DNA from: Bilabrum cf. latius
Taxonomy: Eukaryota > Bigyra: Bicosoecida > Bigyra > Bicosoecida
Length of the DNA stretch: 64,000 bases
Assembly: GCA_965178125.1 (NCBI GenBank)
Contig: OZ237747.1
Span: 682,001 to 746,000, forward strand
Direction: 5' to 3'
Each line of letters begins with the position of its first letter. Positions within the stretch are counted from its first letter, which is position 1. The translations under genes were made by a program, and so were the position numbers. The notes below the pieces were generated by a model that was not told the origin of the DNA, did not search any database, and saw only the letters and a program-made list of their open reading frames with translations. This document shows, in pieces, positions 36,637 through 48,457 of the stretch.

Positions 36637-38916
36637 TCAGTGCACGAAGGCCACAAACTTCGCATTCTCTGGAGGACACGCCCCATCCAGCGTGTGCGAC
36701 CACCCAGCGTTCGCCCCCCCGCCGGGCAGCTTGCACCGGATCAGCTCCCTCGCAGTCGAGCTCGACCTGTGCGCATCCCCCCACCCGATCCACGAGTCCA
36801 GCTTGCCTAGACCCTCGCAGTTCTTGTCGTTCGACACGAAGTGGCGCTGTGATGCATCCATGCACCGGAAGATGGGCACTGGGCTGGGCTTCCACGTGCC
36901 TGGCACCACCCCATCTCGCATTCCGCCCAGCGGGCGCATGTCATCGCCGGGTCCCTGCCTCCACTGTCCCCCTCCCACCCCCACACCCGCACGCACCACT
37001 CCCGACGAGTCCGCCACCAGCCCCTCGCCCAACTCCCCATTCATCAGTGGCTCCGGCAAGCTCCGCACCTGGAAGGGTCCCTAAAGAGCAGCGGGGCCGT
37101 CGATCACCGAGCGATCCACGCAGACCTCCATGCCCCCGGGCCCGATGAAGTTGCAGTTCTCCTTCCAGGTCCCGCCGCGCACCAGCTCCTCAAACTCCGG
37201 CTTGCTCGATGTAAGCAGTGTCTGGCCCTGAGGTACCCCTGGCACGCCGGCCGCGATGGTCAGGGACCAAACAGGAGTCCAGCTCTCCAGCGATGTGTCA
37301 AACTCGCAGCACATTTCGCCTGCCACTGTGCACGGGAGCGAGCCCGCCCCAGCTGCGTCCGACCACAGCTGCACCTAGTCGCCCAGCAGCGCCTGCAGCC
37401 GGATGACTCGGTTGCAGCTGGCCGTGATGTTGATGTCCCGGGTGCCATGGGTTACAGTAGGCTCCAGATCTCTGCCAATGTCCTCTCCGTACGTGTCCAC
37501 GAAGAGCCTGTACTTGAGCGTGTCGTTGGGCAGACCTTGGGAGAATATGTAAGGGCTCTGCTGTCCGGATGGAAGCACGAACGGATTCTTCTGAGGCTAC
37601 GCACAGAGCTCGTTGTATCCGTCTAGGAACAGGAAATCGGATGGTTGGCGGATGGCGGTCCCAAACTGCCTCTTGAGAGTAGCCCCGTTGAGCTTGCCCG
37701 CACCTCCAAACGGTAGAGAAGCGTAGCTTGCCTGGTAGCTTGGGCTCACGCTCATCGCCGTACCATTGAAGCCGACGTTCGCACTCTTGGTCTGGTACTA
37801 ATTGCATGGAGACACGCCCCTGCCTCCAGTTAGCGTGGTGAAGTTGTTCCCCTCGTTTCTGCACCGAGCCATGAATGACCAACGGCCCTGATCAAACGAC
37901 TGTTGGCCAAACTCGGCCCACATCTCCTGCACAATCACGTCGTTGCGCCCACCGTTGGACTGCACCTTGGCCACCAGAGCAGGGTCAGGGGTGTTGGGCG
38001 TGATCCACAGCTTCTTGCCGCTCTTGGGATCCCTCTGGATCAGCCCCACAGAGTTGATCGTTGCGTTGTTGTAGATGGAATCCAAGTCGGCCTGCCACGT
38101 CGTGCAGCCGGTCACGAGCCTCCCCCACACCGCCAGGTTTGGAGTGTGCTCGCCCGCCTGTCGCATCTTGGTCCACTCGTCAGCCAGGGCCTGTGTGGGC
38201 CTGGCCTGGATCTCCAGCTGCTGATTGGAAGGGTGGCACAGGTTGGTTGCATCTGTGGCCACATAGTCCACGCCGGCCTGAAGGAGCTCCTGGGCCTGCC
38301 GCCGGGTAGTCTAGGGGATGTCTGGGCAATCGGGGATGTTTGGCGTGTCGCCGGGCTGGTGGCGGTAGACGCAGTAGTAGCCTGCAAGGGGCTTCGACAT
38401 ATAGTACAGGCCGTCAGCTTGCCCCTCCATGCCGTACTTGTCGTAGATGTCGCTCGTGTCGAGGGCTCCGTCGGACATGATAACCTCCTCGAGCGAGAGC
38501 TGCTTGCCGCCCTTCGCCGCGATCGCCGCGAGAGTGGTAGCAGCGGGGCCGTGCCATCCTGAATACTGGATGCCTACGATGGGACCTGTGCTTGAAGCGC
38601 CATGCACCTGGGATCGAATGGTAGATGAGCCGTTCGCAACAGCACCTGCCGATCTTGGCTGCACGTCAACGTAGCCAATGGCCGCGGGTGAAGAGCGTCC
38701 TGCGTTGGTACCATACAGATAGATCCTGGTGGCAAACGACAGATGCATAGATTGCTCTAGAACCTCGAAGCAGCTTGGATCGGTTGTGCTAGCTTGCGTT
38801 GGAACGAGGATTCCTGGCGGCTGTGCTAGCGCGAGCAGGCCGTTCAATGACTGTTGCGGGCAAACCTGAAACGCATATGTAGAATAAAGAAAGAGAGCGG
38901 TTGCGATGACTATCAT
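36637..38916 (-). CDS. Secreted TIM-barrel glycosidase-like protein with C-terminal HFVS repeat domain
   Basis: 759 aa with five TAGs read as Gln (38311, 37798, 37597, 37375, 37081); TGA stop. The ATG at 38916 starts a signal peptide (MIVIATALFLYSTYAFQ); the frame is open further upstream but has no ATG. The middle resembles the barrel of GH71/GH99-type enzymes and their relatives: PLAGYYCVYRHQPGD, ELLQAGVDYVATDATN, VIVQEMWAEFGQQSFDQGR and FLFLDGYNELCAQPQ (compare WNEW..Q). I cannot assign catalytic residues. Then a lectin-like beta region (ITASCNRVIRLQALLGD), and at the C-terminus PVPIFRCMDASQRHFVSND with NCEG, a repeat type found in secreted multidomain proteins. It may act on a wall or prey polysaccharide together with the GH79 neighbour; that is inference. 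Confidence 0.55.
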
Positions 38917-39032
38917 GCCTTGCTTGTGCGGTTGAAGGGCCGCTGTTGGGGTGTGGTATTTTTCAGATCGTTTCAAAAGTACGCCTTACAAACGATGGAT
39001 TTCAACGGCAATCCAGAGATACACGCCCGAAA
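38917..39032. promoter_or_regulatory. Divergent intergenic region, secreted glycosidase-like / DNAI2
   Basis: Only 116 bp separate the two start codons. Both 5' untranslated regions and start sites must fit here or overlap the opposite gene. No specific element recognised. Confidence 0.3.
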
Positions 39033-40988
39033 ATGGAGGTGATCGTTCAGTATGAAAAGAAACGCTCGGAATTTGGGCATCACTGTACCTTTGAGGACTC
39101 TCCTGCTAGGATTCTAGAGAGCACAGTCTCAAGGTGAGTTGTAGATCCACCGTTTTGTTGAGCGAATGCAGTACGGGGTGCACAAGAAGGCTCCAGCGCG
39201 CCCCTCATGTAATCTTGTTCGTGCCCATGTGTGCTTTTTGTGTTCAAAGTCCAACAAGGCGCCAGCTTGATGCATTGCGAACGCTTACCACCGAAGTTTC
39301 TCTCACTCCGCAGCCATGAGCACGACAAGAAGTTTTTGGTCCGTTAGCCCGCTGTCACCACGCTTGACACTTAGCCAAGGACCGCTGAACATAGCGTAAA
39401 TACAGATACTGTTATTTCCAAAAGCTAGGGCATGAAGCACACTGAGGGTGGATGGCCAGAGAACGTGGATGGTACCGAGGCAGAGCAGGTTGAAAGGTAC
39501 CTCAAGAAAGCAAACAAGGATCAGTCAACCAAAATGGCGGTTCAGACATTGGGATTTATCGTTGATACCTGCATCAAGTAGAACAATACGATCGATATTT
39601 ATGAGAACTACTTCGAGGGCGAGAGTGTTGATGTCTCGTCCGAGCCTCCCTCGGCCAAGGGACTCGCAGTGTTTCGAGATGCCGCCCGCGTCAAGCGAAC
39701 CGTCACCGGGATGCATTGGCACCCAGACGGAGACAAGCTAGCAGCCGCGTACTCCATCCTGAACTTTCAGGATGACCGCATGATGCACGGCCGCCTGCCG
39801 ATGAAGTCGTTCGTGTGGGATGTTGCCAACCCCAACCAGCCCATGAGCACGCTGGTGCCCCCCAGCCCGCTCGTGTCTCTTCGATGGAACCACAAGATGC
39901 ACACAGTGCTGGCAGGCGGTTCCTACAATGGTCTCGTCCACGTCTTCGACGTGAGGGCAGACCAGGGCTCCGTGCTCACGGCGCAGAGCACGAGCGAGGT
40001 GTCAGACTCGCACCACGACCCCGTCTACGGCGTGCATTGGATCAACAGCAAGACGAACAGGACCTTCGTGTCCACTTCCACTGATGGACAGCTCCTGTTC
40101 TGGGACATGAGTAACCTCTCCAAGCCGTACCAGGTCATGCACCTCTACGATAAGTCGCAGAGGCTGCTGGGCGGCTCCTCGATCGACTACAACCCGGAGG
40201 CCCAGGGCAAGTTTCTGGTAGGCACAGAGCAGGGCGTTGTGTGCCAGGTGAACACCAAGAAGAAGGGCAAAGACATGGTGTCGATGAAGGATGCAGGCGC
40301 TGGCAAGCACCACGGTCCCATCTACGACATCCACAGGAATCCGCAGTAGCCTGCTTACTTCATGACTGTGGGTGACTGGACCGCTCGCGTGTGGACAGAC
40401 GACAACGTGAGCACTCCTCTGCTCACCACGCCCTACTGCAAGAGCTATCTCACCGGCGGGGCGTGGTCTCCCACCCGAGCAGGCGTGTTCTTCACGATCC
40501 GGATGGACGGTCTCATGGACTGCTGGGACCTGTTCCACAGACAGAGCGCGGTGGCCTACAGCCACAAGGTCAGCGACTTTCCCTTGTCCAGCATTAGCGT
40601 GCAGGGGTCGGCGCAGTCGGGGGGCGGCAGGCTGCTTGCGGTGGGCGACAGCAGCGGAACCGTGTCTCTGCTGGAAGTGTCGAGTTCTCTGGCCCAGGGC
40701 AGCGCAGCTGAGAAGCAGCAGATCGACTCTATGCTCAAGAGGGAGAGCAACAGGGAGAGGAACCTGTTCCTTCGGTCCCAGGAGCTGGCAAGGAAGGCGC
40801 GGAGGGCCGAGCAGCAGGCCAGCGATGCGGTCTCCAAGGAGGCAGGGGGCAAGGAAGACGAGATGGAGGAGACGCTCAGGAAGGTCGACGCGGAGTTCTT
40901 GGCGATGATCAAGGAAGCGGAGGAGGACGACGACAAGGACGTGGAGGAGGACGAGGAAGATGGTGCCGCGAGCGGGGCGGGGCGATGA
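39033..40988 (+). CDS. DNAI2: Outer-arm axonemal dynein intermediate chain 2 (DNAI2 / ODA6)
   Basis: WD-repeat subunit of the outer dynein arm of motile cilia. Exon 1 39033-39133 (MEVIVQYEKKRSEFG, compare MEIVYVYxKKRSEFG), intron 39134-39313 (GTGAGT...CCGCAG), exon 2 39314-40988; 591 aa, TGA stop. Conserved blocks: KHTEGGWPENVD, DIYENYFEGE, WHPDGDKLAAAYS, DPVYGVHWINSKTN, FVSTSTDGQLLFWD, KFLVGTEQGVV, HHGPIYDIHRNP, TVGDWTARVW and FFTIRMDGLMDCWD. Five TAGs are read as Gln (39345, 39372, 39426, 39579, 40347). At 39579 the codon falls in DTCIK-TAG-NNTIDIYE, where human DNAI2 has HCIKQNNAIDIYE. Three of the TAGs lie in the N-terminal linker, which joins exon 1 to the rest only if TAG is sense. The C-terminus is an acidic coiled coil, as in the family. 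Confidence 0.93.
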
Positions 40989-41165
40989 TCTTGTCTTGTT
41001 TGGCGTAAGGTGGTGACATTTATGCGCAACACGTGTGGTTCTATCGAGTATCAGCGGCTTTCAAAGGGCTCAGCCAGTCAAACCCTGAAGAAGAAAAAGA
41101 AGAAGAAGACAAAAATTGGTTGCCGTAAATACATCTGCACTGAATTTTCGCAGGTTCTTTGGTCA

Positions 41166-44100
41166 ATGTCATCAGCTGGAAGATTAACTCATGCTTCGAA
41201 TGCCAGCTCTCGCTTGATATGGCGGCAAATAGTAGGCAGCGAGCTACCACGCCGGAGTTGGACTGGAGGCACATCGAGACGAACGCTGCACACATGCAGC
41301 AGCATTGTGTCACCGAAAGTTGCATTTGCCGGGAACCACGGATTCTGCGAGTTTTGTAAAGTTCGTCGAAGACTGCATACGGGTTCCACTAGTCGAGGAA
41401 GAGTACAAGGGAGCAGCGCCGGGCACAGCGGGCTGAATCGCAGCAGTCTGTCCCTGTGGCGGGAACCCAGTTGGACTTAGTCGCAAAAGTCGCAAGCTTT
41501 GAACAACATGTTGCACGCGATTCGGCACGGAACTCCTGTCGCTGCTGAAGCGGAGCGACTTGCAGTTCACCTGTGGCGGTCACGGCAAGTCCTTGAAATT
41601 CTGGCGATTGGGGAAACGCTAGCTCGTTGGAGCGCCTCGAGTGGTCTTTCTCAAAGCATTGCTTCGGTTTGGCTTGCATCCAGCCACTGGGTGGCCACAT
41701 CTAGCGGCTCGGAAGCGACCCGAGCCGAGTCAGTGGAGGCATCTGTTGCGATTGTGCTCGATGCCATTGCTCGATTGGTAGATGAACGCCTTATTACAGA
41801 TGCGTCCTTCTTAGAATCCAGTAAACCCGCTGGAATAGAGACTGAAATGAATTCTGCTGACTACTTTTTGCGAAAGCGGCGGCTGGTTGCCATCAGCAAG
41901 CACGTTTCCGAGTGGCATCTTGCCCGGCCAGGCTCCGACGCCCTCTCCGTCAATGCCTCAGATTCGGTCGCAGCCAGACGCCTTGAAGAGAGCGACGCTA
42001 AAACGAAGGCTGCTGTGCCTGGCGCGTTATTGGAAGAGATGCTTGGGTCGCCCTCCTCGACCATCACGCCACCACTGCTCGGCCGTCTGCTCTCCGTGTG
42101 CCTGGCGATGCCTCACGACAGTGGGATCCCTGCGGCGGTCGCACTGGTGAGAGTGGCTTGGAAGAGGTTTGGCGTACTGCCCACGCCACAGGACCACAGC
42201 CTTCTAGTGGAGAGATCCGCAGACTTTGCCGCCTACGTCGACAGTGCCCAGAGGGGCACTCAGCGCAGCGCAGCGGCGGGAGCTTCCACGCCGCACTCGT
42301 CACAATAGCAATCTCTTCCGCTGAACGGTCCTGGGAGTGAGCCCTGGCGCCTGGTAGCGTGGGGCAAGTACGAACAGGCTGCCTCTGTGTGGCTAGAGCG
42401 TCTGCTAAGCGCGCGAGGGCTTCGGGAGCCGCCCGCCCTCGCCAGGGCTAACTTGAGGCAGCTGTGCCAGGTGGCTGAATCGCAGCACCAAGAAAAAGGC
42501 ACCTCGTATGGTACGGCATCTACAGGCGGAGCTGCTGTAGGTAGCGGTCCAGAGCTGGTATCACCGGACCGTGTGCTGGAGGCCTGGATGGAGTCTGTGA
42601 AGGTGCCCAGTGGAGCAACGAAGGTTGACTCTGTTTTCCTGCCCGATGCAGATAGCCTGTGCACTGCAGTGCAATGCTTAGTATCCATGGGTGCATTGGA
42701 TCATGCTGCAGAGGCAGTTCGGGTCGCGCAGAGCAAATCGCACGAAGAGGCAGCTCGGATTCGAATGATGGAGGGTGTTGTTGAGCCTAGCTCGGGATTG
42801 CCTCCAAAGCTGTTGGCCGATTGGATTTCTGTCTTTGGGCTGCCTAAAGTGGCTCTTTGTACTGTCTCTAAAGCCCTTGGAGACGCAGGCAGGGTAGAGG
42901 ATGCAATGCAGCTACTCTCTGGCGAAGCTTAGGGCGTGGATGCTGCTCGTTCGGCTTCACCTCTCGCGCTGCTGCTTTCCTCTCTTGGCTACACATCTTA
43001 GGCGTACGGAGACATTATGCAATGGCAACGGGAGGCCACCAGCTAGCATAGCGACTCATCTTCCGGCCAACGATCTCTCCTGCAAGGCAGCATACGATCT
43101 GCAAGATACAGTGCGCGAGCCATGCGGCTCCATAGAGAGGCCGTCGTGGGGCAAGCCATCCGACTGCTGCTGCAGACCGGACGCCCAGATCAGGCAATGA
43201 ACGTAATGACTACCATGCGACCTACTCTAGTGCAAGATGTCAGCGTGTTGTTTTCCATTTGTAAGGCCATGGTGGAGCAGCAGCAGTGGAGGAAGCTGCG
43301 CCTGCTCGGCACTCTCTTCGAAATTGGCACGAAGTCTCGTGATTCTCATTAGCACATTAGGGCAGAAGAAGTGATCGCTCTCGAGGGTGCTCGAGCTGCC
43401 ATCTGTTTCGGTGCAGCGGCAACTGGTGATTTGCCCGGGATAGTTCAACTGCTGCAGTCTATGGATTCTCGACGGTTGCCACGGTCGAAACCGGACTCTA
43501 TGCCCAAGTCTGGGTACCCGTGGAGTGCCTGGCTGGGCAAGTCCGATGAAGCTATTGGGCAAGGTGTTCAGCCATCTGGTGGCAGCAGTATCGCATCGCT
43601 GCCCCTCACGCTAGTGGGGCTCGCTGGAGATGCAGCAGCGCGGGCAGCAGCGCTGCCCTCGATCGTCGGGCAGCAGTCCCCTGGCATGGACCCTGAGGTG
43701 GCAGATATAGATTCATCGGCTTGGTTTGGGCCCATAGTCATCCTGGCTCAAAGCCAATCCCCGACTGGACAAGTATTGGGTGGATTGGGCAGCGTGAGAA
43801 TGCCGCCTGGAGCTGCATGTCCAGGCGGGTATGCTGGTTCCGAGGCACCGCTCGGCAGCTCGCAGCTCCCGGCTCGAAGGAAGGCATGGGACGAGGCAGT
43901 GCAAGCCTATCGGCTGGGTCCAATCCGCAGCGCAATGCAGCGAGCAGGTAGCTTTGGTGAACTCGCGCAACAGGGCGCACCGGTTGCCAATGGAATCGCA
44001 GGACAGCAGGCTTTCACGCCCTCCCAGCTGCTGTTTGAGGCCGCCAGCAATCCTTCTTGGTCTGAGCGCAACTCGTTCGTATCACTGTCACCCAGGGGTC

Positions 44101-47100
44101 GCCAGCGTCAGGCGCTTGGCCTGCCACCGCTAGCACTCGAGATCCTATAGGCATCTGCTGAATATATCAAGCATATTCGCGAACATGGCTAGCAGCAGGT
44201 AGCTTCTGTAGCTCAGAGCGCTTGTGCCAAGGCAATTTTGTCGGCCGCGAGGACAGTAAGTAGAGGTCGAATGACTGTTAGCAACCTCGATGTGGTGGCG
44301 CTGCTGCTAGAGAGGGGTTGCTTTGAAGATGCCGCGACAGAGCTCACTGCTGCTCTTGTTCAGTGCAGCGACCAAGGCGAAGATGGCGACGGCCCATTGC
44401 TTCAACAGATGCCGTGGTGGTTGCCCTCCGTTGTCTTTGCTTCGGCAGCCCAAAGTGGAGCTGCTGCTCAGGCGACGCTGCTGGCTCGGACCATGCTTTC
44501 AATGCCAGTTGCGAGTCGCCGCTTGCAGGCTCACGTCGACCAAGGCAAACCGGCTTATCAGGTCGGGTTCCTTGCGATGATGTCGCAAGGTCACCACGCC
44601 TAGGCAGCAGAACTGGCCCTGGCATTCTAGCAAGCAGGATTGGTCAGACCTCTGGGTGGTCTTTCTTTCCTTGTCGATGTATGCTTAGCGGGGCTTCGTC
44701 CGGGATCAGCATCTGACCTTATTGGCGGGGCTTCAGCTGGCCGAAATTTCCCTATCAGTACTTCTTCGGTCGAGCGGAACGTAGGTGGCATGTTCGTTAA
44801 TGCAGTGACTCTGCACAATAAGCGAAGCAGCTCCGCTGCGAATCGTGCTGGCCGGCCCCAATCGATTCCAATCGTTGGAAGCGGCCAGGCAGCCGGCGAA
44901 GGCGTTCTATCCTATCTGAAGCTGCCACCGTTGCCGGGCACCCAAGGCCCCGCATCTGCTCGCCGAGCCCCTGCGGCTGCAGCGGTGCAGGGGACAGCCT
45001 CGGATGGCAGACTGCTGTCGTGGCAAGAGACCCCAGCTCTCACGCTTTGGCGGCTGTGCCACGCGACGACTTCAGAGAAGATGTAGGACGCCCGCAAAGA
45101 GACACTTCTGGCCCTTGCAGATGGAGCTGCTCTCAAGGCGCTGTCGGTATGTGGAGACCATTGGGGTGTCGCGAGGGTTCTCACTGGTCTAGCTATGCGA
45201 CCGAATCGGCACTTGCTGGCTCCTTCTGCGAGAAAGCAGGAAAGGGACAGTCGGGCCGGTATTCCGTGGTTTGACCCCAGCCCCTGTCTTAGTGGTGGAC
45301 TTGACGATGGTTCCGGGTGCACTCAGGCTGTGCGTAGAGCTGCGCATGCGTGCGTAGATGCGGCGCAGGGGAGGGGTACTGCCGTGTCTCACGGTCGGCT
45401 GCGAAATGCTTGTGCGAAAGCCGCTGAGCATCACGATGCATTTGCATGGTAGCGACAGCGAAGCTGGATCATCGAAAATTTGCAGCGTGCTTGGAGTGGC
45501 AGTGTTATGCAAGCTGGGCAGCTGCCCGGGAAGAGCAGCCGTCCGGTCTTCCGTCTGCCGAGGCCGCAAGGTGCTTCGAATGATGGAGGCGCGCTTGGTG
45601 CTTCGAGCACCTTCCCGCCCATCTGGGCTCTTCTCGATGCCATTCGAGAGGGGACTCGCCCTCATCCTATGGTGCCAGTGCTACGAGTGGCCCAGTTGTC
45701 ATTAGCTGCGGTGCTGGACGGCACTGAGTCAATCTTGCCGTCGACCCTGGGGTCAGTGCCGCGGTCAGCTCGTGTAGTAGAGTGCAGCGCGCCCTCATCC
45801 AGTGCCGGCACTCCGCTGCTTGACATGGTTTCAGGTGCTCCGAAAGGAAACAAGAAGCTGCCTGGAGGGCCAATTAGTCTGCCTGGATACGATGCGCGCG
45901 AACTTGTCGCGCTCACGGATGCACTCAAGCGTGATATGCGAACTCCCGACAAACTAGTGGCTTGCAGTGTGCTAGCGGCGACAACAGCGTGGAGCTGTGC
46001 CAGCCTCGGATTGCCAATGAGTCCAACTTCTCTCGCATCATTGATTGATGTGCTGAGTAGTGCAATGGACGACACCACAGCGGTGTCAGTGCTGTTAGAC
46101 CGAGCAGGATCAGGATCGGTCGCGGCTACCCAAGGTAAGGTGGCAGAAGGCAAGGTTGCGAGTGGCAACACAGCGGAGAGCCCAGAGTAGCACAGCGCGC
46201 TAGTCTAGAAACAGTGGGACAGCATGCTGCAAGTAGGTTCTTTAGCACTGCTCGGCGGGATAGCGCGATCAAAGCACCCAGTCGCGGGATCAGACGACGT
46301 GTGGAACAAGGCCATTCGGCTTGGCGTGTCGTGCAGGCTGCCTCACTCGGACATTGGAACGCTCGTGGAGATGGCCCTCTAGAGCTATGCTGTGCTGGAT
46401 GCCCTCGTCCTGTAGTAGGCTGCTGATGCGATGAGTGCTGGCGGAATGGAACAAGCCGCATGGGTATGTCGTGGCTTGGCCGGCGAGGGGTTGCAAGCTG
46501 AGAGCTAGCAGAGACTGTGTAGCAGCTGCTGGACAACGCAGTCTGCTAGTCGTGTTCTGTCTGTGTCTTTCAAGCCCGGTATATCGCGTGGAGAGGTGCC
46601 GTCGGGCCTTGGCAAGTTGGTTGTTCGTGTCGGCGCAAGGCGGACGGGTCATGTCCAGGACGAATCGAGTGGCGACAAGATGCACAGCGGTCCCGACGCA
46701 GGCGTTGCCCAAGCTGTGCCAAAGCAGCTCGAACAGCCTGCCACAGCTCGACTAGACATACACTCGAGTGGACTACAAGTTCAACAACCACCAGCAGGGC
46801 GTTTACAATCCGACCCTCTGCCATCAGCAGATACCGCTTTTGGGTCGGTACCAGACGAGCGCGATGTAGTGCTGGATCAAGAGGACCAGGGTATCGCGCT
46901 TCCGTCCGGGCTGCACGATCTGCTGCAGCGACTGGAGGCGGAAGATGCAGTGTATCGCCGAGCGATGCCGCTGCAGGGAGGTCCTGACGATGCCGATGCA
47001 TTTGCGGACCTGTTTGGCCTGGAGGAGGGCGATGAAATGCTGGATGCAAGGAGCGACGGTGCGACGATCGACCCACAGTTAAGCGTTGAGGTGGAAAGCG

Positions 47101-47821
47101 ACGAAGATGAAGTTGAAAGCGACGCGAGCGATGAAGATGGCACGGATATTTCAGCACTTGGGGATCACGCCGATGAGATGGGTAGTGAAGGGGGCGCCCT
47201 AGCAACCGGTTGGCTAGCTGGTGAAGACCACGCCTTCTTCGCGCGAAGCCGATTTGCACCCATGGCTACCAGTGGGAGAGATCGCGCCGCAACCGGGCCA
47301 GATGCCCAGGCTGCCCTGTCAGTTGGTTGGTGGAAGGCGGTGCAGCAACGAGCGTAGCACGGTCTAGAGCTGCGTCGTAGGGTCAGCTAGGACTGGTACG
47401 GAATGGGCGCATCCGAATCTGGTGGCTCTAGTGCCTCTCACCGAGGCAACGAGACAGGAGCCCTCGTGGAAAGGTCTGCAAGGCGTGACTAGCAGCAGGG
47501 TGAGGGCGACGCCGGGGATCATCCATGGGCGTCAGTTGGAATTGGGCAGTCACCAGCTGGTGAAGTGGGGGACGGGGGCGGCACTAACGGTGCCAACCAC
47601 AGGCAGTAACTAGGCCATCGTGTGCACTGCTAGTCTAGCTCTTTTGTTTGATGTGGGCAGAAACCTGGAACCCGAGCTTCGAGCCCATCAACAGTGTGCT
47701 GGCGCAGATGCGACGTGGGGTCGCACGGGTCCAAGCTGGGCTGCCCGGCGGCGCCGAGGCCCAGAATTGCCGGCTGCAAGCTTGTCTAGAACAATTGAAA
47801 CTATCTGCGCGTAAATTATGA
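41166..47821 (+). CDS. Very long PPR-like helical-repeat protein, probably organelle-targeted
   Basis: Exon 1 41166-47559 and a proposed exon 2 47661-47821 (intron 47560-47660, 101 nt, GTGAAG...GGGCAG) give 2,184 aa and a TGA stop. Without the intron the frame ends at TAA 47607. At least 21 in-frame TAGs are read as Gln, the most in the window, including an adjacent pair (46413, 46416); the longest standard-code piece is under 270 aa. The N-terminus from ATG 41166 is rich in Arg, Ser and Thr with no acidic residue for about 27 residues (MSSAGRLTHASNASSRL), like a mitochondrial presequence. Helix pairs resembling pentatricopeptide repeats recur (DHAAEAVRVAQ, GDAGRVEDAMQLL, LLQTGRPDQAMNVM, ERGCFEDAATELTAAL). 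Such proteins bind organellar RNA. Long Ser/Gly/Ala linkers separate the helices; near the C-terminus there is an acidic stretch. Function beyond this is unknown. Confidence 0.6.
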
Positions 47822-48457
47822 AATCAGTGTGGCTATCAATCGAATCAAAAGTTGCAAACCAGGTCGCCTCGCTACTGTTACGTGCAATTGCAAGTCGGTC
47901 TCCGAGCAAGCAGCGTCGTCATCGATAGATGGCGCGAGCCCCAACGCCGTAACTGGATCAAATGTTGATGCCCACCTACATGATCTATGACAGACCCTCA
48001 AAACTAAGCACAAAGCGCCTCGAGCGATGCGCTGCTATCATATGCTGGCCCCGGTTGACACCCCTTCAATCCCTGGAGCAGTTGCTCAGCTGCCCTGTGC
48101 TATCTGCCTGCTACCATCTCTTCACGCTCCAATCAAATGACTCTGGTCTAAAACCCCACCAGGCATTTGTTTCTTGTTCTTGAGCCAGGCCATCAGCCCT
48201 CACTTCGCAGCAGAACTGATGCTGCATACGTCTCCTAATATTGCGGGGCTGAGGCAACGTGTTGCGAACTCGATGCAGCCTCTATCGCGGCGTTAGGACG
48301 CCAAAAGCGGCTCGGCTACGCCAAAGTAGAGGCCAGCTTGTCTCAAGACACACCTTTTTGCTAGCCAGACTGCCCGCAGCAAGCAACACACAGCACGTCG
48401 CGGTGCGTGGGCTAGGAAACGACTGCTTTGCATCATGCCGCATGTCTGCTAGACTAA
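47822..48457. other. Convergent intergenic region, PPR-like gene / NSA2
   Basis: 636 bp between two 3' ends, AT-richer than the genes. It should contain both polyadenylation sites. No gene, tRNA or repeat recognised. Confidence 0.4.

Noticed and set aside
41219-41359. Short frame MAANSRQRATTPEL... on the plus strand
   Set aside because: It overlaps the PPR-like N-terminus in another frame and stops at TAA after 46 codons. The frame of the long gene is open through here and gives a better presequence. An alternative first exon cannot be fully excluded.
47620-47814. 64-codon frame downstream of the PPR-like gene
   Set aside because: The overlapping frame 47661-47821 joins in phase to the PPR-like gene through a plausible intron and looks more like protein.
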